In this document: positions 25,802-34,414 of the stretch, piece by piece
Layout: the number at the start of each line of letters is the position of its first letter
How positions within the stretch are numbered: position 1 is the first letter of the stretch
DNA from: Bacteroidota bacterium
GTDB taxonomy: Bacteria; Bacteroidota; Bacteroidia; AKYH767-A; 2013-40CM-41-45
Direction: 5' to 3'
NCBI GenBank assembly: GCA_016720935.1
Contig: JADKJP010000007.1
Coordinates: 310,001-374,000, forward strand
DNA: 64,000 nucleotides
Notes under the pieces: model-generated
Seen by the model: only the letters and a program-made list of their open reading frames with translations
Database searches by the model: none
What the model was told of the DNA's origin: nothing
Program-made: the position numbers and the translations under genes

Positions 25802-27148
25802 ATGAAAAAACTACAGATAACCTCGCTCCTGCTTTTATTTTCCTGTTGGTTCGCGTTTACAGCAAGTGCTCAACAACAGGAAATTAAAAAGCGCACACTT
25901 AAAAAGCAAGACTTCGGTGTGAAAGAATACATGGTAGATGGTATAAAAGTGATTAGCAAACCTTCTACAAAGGACATCATCAGTGTGGCTCTCTATGTTC
26001 GTGGCGGCACAGCCAATTATTCCAAAGAACAGGAAGGCATTGAACAATTGACCATGAATGTTCTTGCAGAATCCGGAACCGCGAAATATCCAAAGGATAA
26101 ATTCAATTCATTACTCGATTCCTATGGAAGTTCCATCACGACAGGAAGCAATGAGGATGAAAGCTCCGTTGCTCTCAATTGCCTTAAAAGTCATTGGAAC
26201 GAAAGTTGGGACATTTTTTCCGACATGCTCCTCCACCCTGCATTTGACGAAACCACTTTCAACAACAAAAAGGAAGAAGCACTGAGCAATATCAAACAAA
26301 TAGAAAGTGATCCGGATGGATACTTAAACCTGCTCGTTTATCGTGAAGTGTTCAAATCAACACGTTACAACACGATGGTACAAGGCAGCGAAGCTTCCAT
26401 TAAAAAGATGACACTTGATGGCATCAAGAAATATTATGCGAGCCTTGTTGAAAAGAACAAGCTTTATATCGTTGTGGTCGGGAATGTAACAGAGGAAGAC
26501 CTCCGGACAAAAATCGGACAACTGAAAGGGATCCAGTCAGGGCCGGCTCCTGTCGCGAAAACAGAAAGTAAACCCGACTTCAGTAAATCCACATTATACA
26601 AGGAGGATAGAAAACTTGCGACAAACTACATCCAGGGAATTCTCAATGCACCGGATCCGGGCTCACCGGATTGGACAGCCATGAAAATCGCGACTCGTAT
26701 TCTGAGTGATCGACTGTTTGTAGAAATCAGAACAAAGAGAAATTTATCCTATGCTCCCTATGCATTCCTTGCAGCGAATAAAAACGCGTACACAGGCATT
26801 TATGTTTCCACCACTGATCCGGTGACAGCTGTGCAAGTGATGACAGATGAGTTGAAAAAAATCCGGAAAGAAGGTTTTACTGAATCTGAACTGAAGAACA
26901 AAAAAGAAGGATATCTCACAGGTTTCTACATGAATCTCGAAACGAATAGCGCTTTAACGGGTATGCTTGGAAACAATGAAAACCTCAGCAGCTGGAAAGA
27001 AGCCATGAGTGTTCTGGATAAAGTTAACAATCTGACATTAGATGATATCAACTCTGCATTCAGAAAATACTCAACAAGCATCCAGTGGATTTATCTTGGA
27101 GATACATCTCTTGCCGATGAAAAATTATTTTTAGCACCATTGAATTAA
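25802..27148 (+). CDS. M16 peptidase-like protein, non-catalytic partner
   Basis: 448 residues. Signal peptide MKKLQITSLLLLFSCWFAFTASAQ. The protein aligns in layout with M16B peptidases (ISVALYVRGGTANYSKE..., later RTKRNLSYAPYAF), but the zinc motif is lost: the site that should be HxxEH reads QLTMN in GIEQLTMNVLAE. The substrate-binding Arg/Tyr pair of the C-terminal half (R..NLSYAPY) is retained. With the active homologue directly upstream this resembles bacterial M16B heterodimers and mitochondrial processing peptidase alpha/beta. Start at 25802 is chosen for the signal peptide. Confidence 0.88.
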   Translation: MKKLQITSLLLLFSCWFAFTASAQQQEIKKRTLKKQDFGVKEYMVDGIKVISKPSTKDIISVALYVRGGTANYSKEQEGIEQLTMNVLAESGTAKYPKDKFNSLLDSYGSSITTGSNEDESSVALNCLKSHWNESWDIFSDMLLHPAFDETTFNNKKEEALSNIKQIESDPDGYLNLLVYREVFKSTRYNTMVQGSEASIKKMTLDGIKKYYASLVEKNKLYIVVVGNVTEEDLRTKIGQLKGIQSGPAPVAKTESKPDFSKSTLYKEDRKLATNYIQGILNAPDPGSPDWTAMKIATRILSDRLFVEIRTKRNLSYAPYAFLAANKNAYTGIYVSTTDPVTAVQVMTDELKKIRKEGFTESELKNKKEGYLTGFYMNLETNSALTGMLGNNENLSSWKEAMSVLDKVNNLTLDDINSAFRKYSTSIQWIYLGDTSLADEKLFLAPLN

Positions 27149-27166
27149 ATAAAGTCATTAAATGAC

Positions 27167-27203
27167 AAAAAAAACGGCACCTGAAGAGGTGCCGTTTTTT
27201 TTT
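27167..27203. terminator. Bidirectional terminator between M16 pair and gdhA
   Basis: A-run, stem ACGGCACCT/AGGTGCCGT with GAAG loop, T-run. Serves both convergent genes. Confidence 0.93.
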
Positions 27204-27219
27204 GAAATATTTGTAAAAA

Positions 27220-28572
27220 TTAAACCAATCCCTGAGCAATCATTGCGTCAGCAACTTTTACAAATCCGCCGATATTTGCTCCTTTTACGTAATTGATATG
27301 ACCACCTTTTTCTACACCATATTTGGCGCAGGTTTCATGGATGGTTTTCATAATTCCATGCAAACGCAGATCCACTTCTTCGCGTGTCCAGGAAAGTCGG
27401 AGTGAGTTCTGACTCATCTCCAATCCTGATACTGCTACTCCACCCGCATTGGATGCTTTTCCCGGAGCGAACATGATGCCTTTTTTCTGCATCACTTCAA
27501 CAGCTTCAGGTGTGGAAGGCATATTGGCTCCTTCCGCAACTGCCATGCATCCGTTTGCAGCGAGCATTTTAGCATCTTCTCCACCCAGTTCATTTTGTGT
27601 GGCGCAAGGAAGAGCGATATCGCACTTTACACCCCAAGGAGTTTTTCCGCTCACATAGGATCCGCTTTTGAATTTCTTCGTATAATCTTTGATACGTCCG
27701 CGCTTCACGTTTTTCAGATCCATGATCCATTCGAGTTTTTTCAAATCGATGCCATCTTTGTCAAAGATGTATCCATCAGAATCGCTCATTGTAAGCACTT
27801 TCCCGCCGAGTTGAATCACTTTCTCAGCCGCATATTGAGCTACGTTTCCTGAGCCACTGATTACAACTTTCTTTCCTTTCAAACTGCTTTTCTTGGTGGA
27901 TAGCATTTCCTGTACAAAATAAACACAACCGTATCCGGTTGCTTCAGGGCGGATCAAACTACCTCCGAATTGAATGCCTTTACCCGTGAGGACACCGGTA
28001 AACTGTGAACTCAATCGTTTGTATTGTCCGAAAAGGAAACCAACTTCTCTTCCACCTACTCCGATATCACCTGCGGGTACATCCACATCCGCACCGATGT
28101 GACGATAAAGTTCAGTCATGAAGCTTTGACAAAAACTCATCACTTCATTATCTGATTTTCCTTTCGGATCAAAGTCACTGCCACCCTTACCTCCACCCAT
28201 TGGCAGAGATGTAAGTGAATTTTTAAATACCTGCTCGAACGCAAGAAATTTCAGGATTCCTAAATACACAGATGGGTGAAATCTCAAACCACCTTTGTAT
28301 GGACCAATTGCACTGTTCATCTGAATCCGGAAACCACGGTTTATCTGGAATTCTCCTTTATCATCGACCCAGGGAACACGGAACATCACCACACGTTCAG
28401 GCTCAGCAATACGTTCGAGTATTTTTGCTGATTTGTATTGGGGATGATCTTCAATAAATGGAATAACTGATTCTGCTACTTCGTGAACTGCCTGATGAAA
28501 TTCAGTTTCACCCGGATTCTTTGTTTTCACCTTCTGCATGAAGGCATCAATTTCTTTTTGAAACTTGCTCAT
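27220..28572 (-). CDS. gdhA: NADP-type glutamate dehydrogenase
   Basis: 450 residues, the standard length of hexameric GDH. The catalytic-lysine region PMGGGKGGSDFDPKGKSDNE and the preceding GPYKGGLRFHPSV are complete; the Rossmann domain has SGSGNVAQYAAEK. It interconverts 2-oxoglutarate plus ammonia and glutamate in the cytoplasm. The FDPKGKSD form is typical of the small NADP(H)-linked bacterial enzyme used for ammonia assimilation. It is a single-gene unit with its own terminator. Confidence 0.95.
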   Translation of the reverse strand: MSKFQKEIDAFMQKVKTKNPGETEFHQAVHEVAESVIPFIEDHPQYKSAKILERIAEPERVVMFRVPWVDDKGEFQINRGFRIQMNSAIGPYKGGLRFHPSVYLGILKFLAFEQVFKNSLTSLPMGGGKGGSDFDPKGKSDNEVMSFCQSFMTELYRHIGADVDVPAGDIGVGGREVGFLFGQYKRLSSQFTGVLTGKGIQFGGSLIRPEATGYGCVYFVQEMLSTKKSSLKGKKVVISGSGNVAQYAAEKVIQLGGKVLTMSDSDGYIFDKDGIDLKKLEWIMDLKNVKRGRIKDYTKKFKSGSYVSGKTPWGVKCDIALPCATQNELGGEDAKMLAANGCMAVAEGANMPSTPEAVEVMQKKGIMFAPGKASNAGGVAVSGLEMSQNSLRLSWTREEVDLRLHGIMKTIHETCAKYGVEKGGHINYVKGANIGGFVKVADAMIAQGLV

Positions 28573-28782
28573 AGTTTTAGATTATAATTTAAAAGAGGGT
28601 GAAAAATAGAAAAAAATACATCGTATGTATATGACCAAAGCCCTGCACTTATGAGGCTTTCCGCTTACTATTGACTATCAGCAGATTAAAGCTCAAAAAA
28701 AATGAATGAACTTCATTTGAAAAGCCGTGTATAAGCCTGAATTACTAATCTTTATTCTTGAGAAAACGACACATGATAAGGC

Positions 28783-28816
28783 AAAAAAAAGCGGAGAACA
28801 ATTACTTGTTCTCCGC
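28783..28816 (-). terminator. Terminator of dnaK
   Basis: Stem GCGGAGAACA (28791-28800) with TGTTCTCCGC (28807-28816); on the minus strand the hairpin is followed by eight U. Confidence 0.92.
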
Positions 28817-28836
28817 TCACATACATCAGAAGAAAA

Positions 28837-30756
28837 TTACTTCTTGTCTTCTTTTACTTCTTCAAAATCCACATCGGTTACTTCCCCATCGCCTTTAGCC
28901 TGGGCATTTCCATCCTGGTTTGTGCCAGATTGTTCAGCGGCACCGCCGGCATTCTGAGTGGCTTTATACATTTCTTCAGAAGCAGCCTGCCATGCGGCAT
29001 TCAGTGAAGCCAGCGCTGTATCTACTTTCAGAAGATCCTTTTCTTTGTGCGCGTCTTTAAGCTCGCTCAAAGCTTTCTGGATGGTTTCCTTTTTATCAGC
29101 GGAAAGTTTATCGCCATAATCCTTCAATTGTTTTTCCGTTTGGAAAATCAATGTATCGGCCTGGTTGAGTTTTTCAACTTCCTCTTTTGCTTTTCTGTCG
29201 GTCTCAGCATTCGCTTCCGCTTCCGCTTTCATTTTCTTGATTTCTTCATCACTCAAACCGGAAGAAGCTTCAATACGAATGTTCTGAGATTTACCTGTTG
29301 CCTTGTCTTTTGCAGTTACATGAAGGATACCATTGGCATCGATATCAAAGATGACTTCGATTTGCGGAATACCGCGAGGTGCCGGTGGAATTCCATCGAG
29401 GTGAAAACGGCCGATGGTACGATTGTCTTTCGCCATTGGGCGCTCGCCTTGAAGGACGTGTATTTCAACGGACGGCTGGTTATCAGACGCTGTTGAGAAT
29501 ACTTCGCTCTTCTTTGTTGGAATGGTTGTATTGGATTCGATCAGGCGTGTCATTACTCCACCCATGGTTTCGATACCAAGAGAAAGAGGAGTTACGTCCA
29601 ACAGCAATACATCTTTCACTTCACCGGTAAGTACCGCGCCCTGAATCGCCGCACCGATAGCAACCACTTCATCCGGATTCACTCCTTTGTGAGGAGCTTT
29701 CCCAAAGAATTTCTCTACCAATTGTTGAATTGCAGGGATACGTGTAGAACCACCGACAAGAATCACTTCGTCAATTTCTGAAGGGTTCATTCCGGCATCT
29801 TTCAGCGCTTTCTTACATGGCTCAAGGGTACGTTGAATCAGGTCATCACACAGTTGTTCAAATTTTGAACGCGAAAGTGATTTAACAAGGTGTTTTGGAA
29901 TTCCATCAACCGGCATGATGTACGGAAGATTGATTTCTGTCTGAGTCGAACTTGACAATTCGATTTTTGCTTTCTCAGCAGCTTCTTTCAAACGTTGCAA
30001 TGCCATTGGATCGCGACGCAGATCGATTCCTTCATCTTTCTTGAATTCATCAGCAAGCCAATCGATAATTTTCTGATCGAAATCATCACCACCAAGGTGG
30101 GTGTCACCATTTGTGGATTTCACCTCGAATACTCCGTCACCCAATTCGAGTACTGAGATATCAAATGTTCCTCCACCCAAATCGAACACAGCGATTTTTT
30201 CGTCCTTATTCTTTTTATCGAGACCATAAGCCAATGAAGCAGCTGTTGGTTCATTGATGATTCGCAGCACTTTTAAGCCTGCTACTTCACCTGCTTCTTT
30301 TGTTGCCTGACGCTGGCTGTCATTGAAATAAGCAGGAACTGTGATAACAGCTTCCGATACTTCATAACCCAGATAGTCTTCAGCAGTCTTCTTCATTTTC
30401 TGAAGAATGATGGCTGATATTTCCTGTGGTGTGTATAAACGATCTGTAATTTTTACACGGGGAGTATTGTTGTCGCCTTTTACGACTTCATAAGGAACTC
30501 TGTCTTTTTCCTTCTGCGTACGGTCAAAAGTTTCTCCCATAAAGCGCTTGATGGAAAAAACAGTATTCCTCGGATTTGTGATGGCCTGACGTTTTGCAGG
30601 ATCACCCACTTTTCTTTCACCGTTATCCAGGAAAGCCACGATGGACGGAGTAGTTCTTCTTCCTTCACTGTTTGGAATTACAACCGGTTCGTTACCTTCC
30701 ATCACTGCTACGCAGGAGTTTGTAGTTCCCAGGTCAATGCCTATTACTTTTCTCAT
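28837..30756 (-). CDS. dnaK: Chaperone DnaK (Hsp70)
   Basis: 639 residues. N-terminal ATPase begins IGIDLGTTNSCVAVMEG; phosphate motifs DLGGGTFDIS near residue 192 and LVGGSTRIPAIQ near 336 are intact; the linker DVLLLDVTPLSLGIE leads to the substrate domain; the C-terminal tail ends in the acidic EEVKEDKK-type sequence. It folds and protects proteins in the cytoplasm with DnaJ and GrpE, neither of which is in this window; dnaK is monocistronic here. Confidence 0.97.
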   Translation of the reverse strand: MRKVIGIDLGTTNSCVAVMEGNEPVVIPNSEGRRTTPSIVAFLDNGERKVGDPAKRQAITNPRNTVFSIKRFMGETFDRTQKEKDRVPYEVVKGDNNTPRVKITDRLYTPQEISAIILQKMKKTAEDYLGYEVSEAVITVPAYFNDSQRQATKEAGEVAGLKVLRIINEPTAASLAYGLDKKNKDEKIAVFDLGGGTFDISVLELGDGVFEVKSTNGDTHLGGDDFDQKIIDWLADEFKKDEGIDLRRDPMALQRLKEAAEKAKIELSSSTQTEINLPYIMPVDGIPKHLVKSLSRSKFEQLCDDLIQRTLEPCKKALKDAGMNPSEIDEVILVGGSTRIPAIQQLVEKFFGKAPHKGVNPDEVVAIGAAIQGAVLTGEVKDVLLLDVTPLSLGIETMGGVMTRLIESNTTIPTKKSEVFSTASDNQPSVEIHVLQGERPMAKDNRTIGRFHLDGIPPAPRGIPQIEVIFDIDANGILHVTAKDKATGKSQNIRIEASSGLSDEEIKKMKAEAEANAETDRKAKEEVEKLNQADTLIFQTEKQLKDYGDKLSADKKETIQKALSELKDAHKEKDLLKVDTALASLNAAWQAASEEMYKATQNAGGAAEQSGTNQDGNAQAKGDGEVTDVDFEEVKEDKK

Positions 30757-30800
30757 TTTATTATTGTTTTTGTTGATTTTGCGTTTGGTTAACCGCGGTG

Positions 30801-30816
30801 GTCAATCATTATGCCA
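30801..30816 (-). promoter_or_regulatory. Possible heat-shock or sigma-54-like promoter site of dnaK
   Basis: On the minus strand TGGCATAATGATTGAC resembles the -24/-12 pattern TGGCAC-N5-TTGC with two departures, 45 bases before the dnaK start. Directly upstream an inverted repeat CTGACA/TGTCAG (30817-30822 and 30838-30843) could be an operator. No TAnnTTTG box is seen here, which is why another promoter class is considered. Confidence 0.25.
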
Positions 30817-30900
30817 CTGACAATAATGAAGTAAAAATGTCAGGTCTGGAGAAAAGGCCTAATTTATGCAAAAAACCAATGACAAAGAGGCATTTCCAGT

Positions 30901-31893
30901 CTACTGAAAATTCAGATCCCGGGTGAATTCGCTCGTGTCTAAAGCGCTAATTGTGTTCACTGAAAGGTTCCTGAATTCAGAGTGTATCAGGCGGCTGGTG
31001 AAAAGTCCAACCCCATTTTCAACGGTCGTAAATAAAGGCCTGTCCTGAACGACGCCGCTTCCCGGGTTCGTCAATTGTTCATAGGTGTAAAGATCCTCAG
31101 AGCCTACAATAAAACGGAATTCGATAGGTAAATAGCCTGGAGGCAAATTATCTATTCTTCTCACAACACCAGGAGTATGAGGAATCTTATTTCCGAGAAG
31201 CTCAAAAAAGTCGGGACGGAAGTATTTGAATTCTACCTCTGTAGCTGCGGCATTGGAATAGGATTGCTCAGGGAAATTCCAATCCACAAAATGTTGACTC
31301 GTATTACCAAGAGTATCCGTTTCTGTGTAATGGAAACGAATGACCATATCAGAAACCTTTGAATTATCTCCGGGTGTGAATCGGACAGTGATGTAAAAAC
31401 GGGTGGAGAAGTCCACATTGGTTGCAATGGGAGAATCCTGAAATACGTCACCGACTATACGGGTTAATGAAGTGGCTGTATTGCCTGTATTGTTGTTTTT
31501 AACGATCAACCGATATTGACTGCCATCATCGGCTATCGGATGATTTGTCCGGTAATATACCTGATATGGAGCCGCGAAAATGCCATCATCCTTGGGAATT
31601 GTATCTGTACGATTCAAGGGAAAAGTCTCCAACAAAACTCCGTCTAATATTCTTTCCATTTTCACATCCAGAATATCGGCATAATTGATTGAATCAGGTT
31701 CTTGAGCCATGATCAATGCATTTCCTTCTCCAAGATAGGCTTTGCTGATACGGATGTATTGCGCTGTATCCAGGGTGTTCAATAATCCATAAATAACCAT
31801 AGTCTCCTTATAAGGAGCATTGATTTCGAAATCTGTTGAACAGGAAGTGAATATCCCACTGAGGGTGAGAATGAAAATTATCAGTTTTTTCAT
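30901..31893 (-). CDS. Putative lipoprotein of unknown function
   Basis: 330 residues starting MKKLIIFILTLSGIFTSCSTD, a lipoprotein signal with Cys18 after FTS. The rest is predicted mostly beta-strand, beginning INAPYKETMVIYGLLNT, a pattern seen in Bacteroidota outer-membrane-associated lipoproteins (DUF4249-like), but I cannot confirm the family. The start at 31893 is preferred over an upstream in-frame codon because of the lipoprotein signal and the promoter box 7 bases upstream. Confidence 0.75.
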   Translation of the reverse strand: MKKLIIFILTLSGIFTSCSTDFEINAPYKETMVIYGLLNTLDTAQYIRISKAYLGEGNALIMAQEPDSINYADILDVKMERILDGVLLETFPLNRTDTIPKDDGIFAAPYQVYYRTNHPIADDGSQYRLIVKNNNTGNTATSLTRIVGDVFQDSPIATNVDFSTRFYITVRFTPGDNSKVSDMVIRFHYTETDTLGNTSQHFVDWNFPEQSYSNAAATEVEFKYFRPDFFELLGNKIPHTPGVVRRIDNLPPGYLPIEFRFIVGSEDLYTYEQLTNPGSGVVQDRPLFTTVENGVGLFTSRLIHSEFRNLSVNTISALDTSEFTRDLNFQ

Positions 31894-31899
31894 GCGCCA

Positions 31900-31907
31900 C
31901 AAAGCTA
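31900..31907 (-). promoter_or_regulatory. -7 promoter box for the lipoprotein gene
   Basis: TAGCTTTG on the minus strand ends 7 bases before the ATG at 31893, so the mRNA should be leaderless or nearly so. Confidence 0.55.
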
Positions 31908-31938
31908 ATTTTTTTTCCCTCAACTTTACAGGAATTTG

Positions 31939-31946
31939 TAGCTTTG
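31939..31946 (+). promoter_or_regulatory. -7 promoter box for the lectin-like gene
   Basis: TAGCTTTG on the plus strand, the same octamer as in the divergent promoter 32 bases away, 32 bases before the ATG at 31979. Confidence 0.5.
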
Positions 31947-31978
31947 ATGCTTCTGAATAAGTATCATTTGACAAAAAA

Positions 31979-32812
31979 ATGACCCGGACCTATCTCTCTT
32001 CATTCCTCCTTGGACTATTGCTCTTTGTGCATCCGGTCAGGGCACAATTTGTTAAGGAAACCTATAATGAGGCAGTCTATTCTGATAATTTTTCTTCAGA
32101 TGCCGGGAATTGGAAAATACAATCCAATGCCGACAACCTTTTCCTGATACAGGATGGAGAATATCTTCTCAAAAGAAAGAATATAGAATCCGCATATTCT
32201 GTTTTTAGTAATTATAAAATCACCATCCCTTCCTTTGAAATCGCCGTGAGGATGACACTCGAAAAATCCGATCTGAAAGAATCCGCAGCAGGTGTAATTT
32301 TTATGGCTCAGGAAGACGGAACGGGTGCTTTTGTTTTTGAATTCAACAGTCAGCAACAATACCGCTTAAAACAACTGGTCGGAGTGAATTACAGATTGCT
32401 CACAGGGGATAACAAAAACAGTGGCTGGGTAAGTTCGACTTCTATTTCTCCAAAAAACGAATCGAACCTGATTCAAATCAGATGCTCCAACCGGAATTAT
32501 GATATTTACATCAATCAACACTACCTGTTTTCATTTACTGAACTGGCTTACAAATCCGGAAAAGTCGGAATCAATGTCGGACCAGCTTCAAATATCCGGG
32601 TTACAAATTTTACAGTGTTTGGGCCGGGAAACTCAGTGGATAAGATCCCGAATGAGAATTCCTCCTGCGAAGAAGTGAAAAGCCGTCTCAGAGAAGAACT
32701 AAGTACTGTACGTTCCGAAAATCAAATGCTAAAAGACTCTCTGACTCAGATCAAAAAAGAAATGAAAATACTGAAGGAGAAAAACGCGACAAAATCCAAA
32801 CATCTCGAATAA
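31979..32812 (+). CDS. Secreted protein with concanavalin-like domain and C-terminal coiled coil
   Basis: 277 residues. Signal peptide TYLSSFLLGLLLFVHPVRAQ. Residues 30-215 have the strand pattern of a concanavalin-like/DUF1080 domain (DNFSSDAGNWKIQ ... GKVGINVGPASNIRVTNFTV), often carbohydrate-binding. Residues about 228-270 are highly charged and heptad-like (EEVKSRLREELSTVRSENQ), so a coiled coil is likely. No catalytic motif is recognised. It is periplasmic or surface-associated; partner unknown. Divergent from the lipoprotein gene with an 85-base shared promoter region. Confidence 0.75.
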   Translation: MTRTYLSSFLLGLLLFVHPVRAQFVKETYNEAVYSDNFSSDAGNWKIQSNADNLFLIQDGEYLLKRKNIESAYSVFSNYKITIPSFEIAVRMTLEKSDLKESAAGVIFMAQEDGTGAFVFEFNSQQQYRLKQLVGVNYRLLTGDNKNSGWVSSTSISPKNESNLIQIRCSNRNYDIYINQHYLFSFTELAYKSGKVGINVGPASNIRVTNFTVFGPGNSVDKIPNENSSCEEVKSRLREELSTVRSENQMLKDSLTQIKKEMKILKEKNATKSKHLE

Positions 32813-32864
32813 ACTTTTTCGAAGATCCTATATTATTTCATTCACCTCTTAAAAAGCAAATCAT

Positions 32865-33683
32865 ATGTCAACTGCCAAAGGAGAAGATCGTAAAGTAACG
32901 ACGCATACGCTTCAGGAAATGAAGAAAAGAGGTGAGAAAATCAGCATGCTCACAGCATATGATTATTCCCTTGCCAGAATTCTTGATGATGCCGGGATTG
33001 ACGTTTTGCTGGTTGGTGATTCTGCATCCAATGTGATGGCCGGTCACGAAACCACGCTTCCGATTACACTCGATCAAATGATTTATCATGCTTCTTCCGT
33101 AGTGAGAGCCGTAAAACGGGCACTTGTTGTTGTGGATTTGCCCTTTGGAAGTTATCAGGGAAACTCAAAAGAAGCTTTGAATTCATCGATTCGTATCATG
33201 AAAGAATCCGGAGCACATGCCGTGAAACTTGAAGGCGGACGTGAAGTAAAGGATTCCATTGAAAGGATTTTATCCGCCGGAGTACCTGTGATGGGACATC
33301 TAGGTCTTACGCCACAATCAATTTATAAATTCGGCACTTACGTAGTTCGCGCTAAAGAAGAAGCTGAGGCGCAACGTTTGATGGAAGACGCGCACCTGCT
33401 TGCAGAATCAGGATGTTTCGCGATTGTACTTGAAAAAATTCCCGCGCAGCTGGCCACCAAAGTCGCACAGGAAGTAAAAATCCCTATCATTGGAATAGGC
33501 GCCGGAGGAGGTGTTGACGGACAAGTACTCGTGCTTCATGATATGTTGGGTATCAATCATGAATTTCACCCGAGATTTCTCAGAAGATATGCCAGTTTGT
33601 ATGAAGAAATAAAAGCGGCGACTCAAAATTACATCGCCGATGTGAAGAGCAGGGATTTCCCAAATGAAAAGGAACAATACTAA
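32865..33683 (+). CDS. panB: 3-methyl-2-oxobutanoate hydroxymethyltransferase
   Basis: 272 residues, standard PanB length. KISMLTAYDYSLARILDDAG, LVGDSASNVMAGHETTLPIT (metal-binding Asp), VKLEGG, GHLGLTPQS and GIGAGGGVDGQVLVLHDMLG are all family signatures. It makes ketopantoate from 2-oxoisovalerate and methylene-tetrahydrofolate in coenzyme A synthesis. panC and panD are not adjacent. The pseudouridine synthase gene follows after 3 bases. Confidence 0.95.
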   Translation: MSTAKGEDRKVTTHTLQEMKKRGEKISMLTAYDYSLARILDDAGIDVLLVGDSASNVMAGHETTLPITLDQMIYHASSVVRAVKRALVVVDLPFGSYQGNSKEALNSSIRIMKESGAHAVKLEGGREVKDSIERILSAGVPVMGHLGLTPQSIYKFGTYVVRAKEEAEAQRLMEDAHLLAESGCFAIVLEKIPAQLATKVAQEVKIPIIGIGAGGGVDGQVLVLHDMLGINHEFHPRFLRRYASLYEEIKAATQNYIADVKSRDFPNEKEQY

Positions 33684-33686
33684 TTA

Positions 33687-34389
33687 ATGCAAAAACTCGA
33701 AGTCTTATTTGAAGACAATCATCTTATTGTTGTCAATAAATTACCGGGCCAATTGGTTCAGGGTGATAAAACCGGAGACGCCCCTTTGGGGGATCTGGTG
33801 AAAGAATACATCAAAGTCAAGTATGAAAAACCCGGAGAAGTTTTCCTGGGAGTAGTGCATCGTATCGACAGACCTGTAAGTGGAATTGTGATCTTTGCCC
33901 GTACGAGTAAGGCGCTTGCACGAATGAATGAACTTTTCAGGGAAAAGAAAATTCAAAAAACCTATTGGGCAGTTGTCAAGAACAAACCACCCTCAGATCA
34001 GGGCAGTTTGATTCATTACCTGATAAAAGACGAAGCCCGAAACAAAAGCAAGGCCTACGATAAAGAAATAAAAAATTCCCAACGCTCCTGGCTGGATTAT
34101 AAAGTCCTTGGCAAATCTGATAATTATTTTTTGCTTGAAATCAATCCGCATACAGGGCGGCATCACCAGATCAGGGTTCAGTTATCCACGATGGGCTGTC
34201 CTATTAAAAGGTGATATCAAATACGGTTTTGACAGAACGAATGAGGATGGCAGCATTCATTTGCATGCACGGTCCATACAGTTTATTCATCCTGTCAAAG
34301 GAGAAGAAATCCGTTTAACAGCGTCTGTTCCGGATGAAGTGATCTGGAATTTTTTCGAAAAATCTATCGGGCCTGAAAGTGCAAAATAA
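33687..34389 (+). pseudogene. RluA-family pseudouridine synthase, interrupted by a +1 frameshift
   Basis: The first 175 codons (33687-34214) encode a RluA-type enzyme with the catalytic Asp in HRIDRPVSG and the HTGRHHQIRVQLSTMG segment, then stop early at TGA. The missing C-terminus continues in the next frame to 34389 (GDIKYGFDRTNEDGSIHLHARS...). Removing one A from the AAAA run at 34206-34209 restores an uninterrupted 233-residue protein of normal family length. This is either a real inactivating or slippage-compensated frameshift, or a sequencing or assembly error. The enzyme would modify uridines in rRNA or tRNA. Confidence 0.85.
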
Positions 34390-34414
34390 TCCGTCTCCCC
34401 TCCTTCTTCCCGGA

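Noticed and set aside
27167..27203. Second copy of the foldback element end, because GGCACCT recurs
   Set aside because: The shared bases are part of a simple intrinsic terminator stem with A- and T-runs, with no further similarity to the 199-bp element.
29047..29496. 149-codon plus-strand open frame opposite dnaK
   Set aside because: It is antisense to the highly conserved C-terminal half of dnaK and has no homology-like features.
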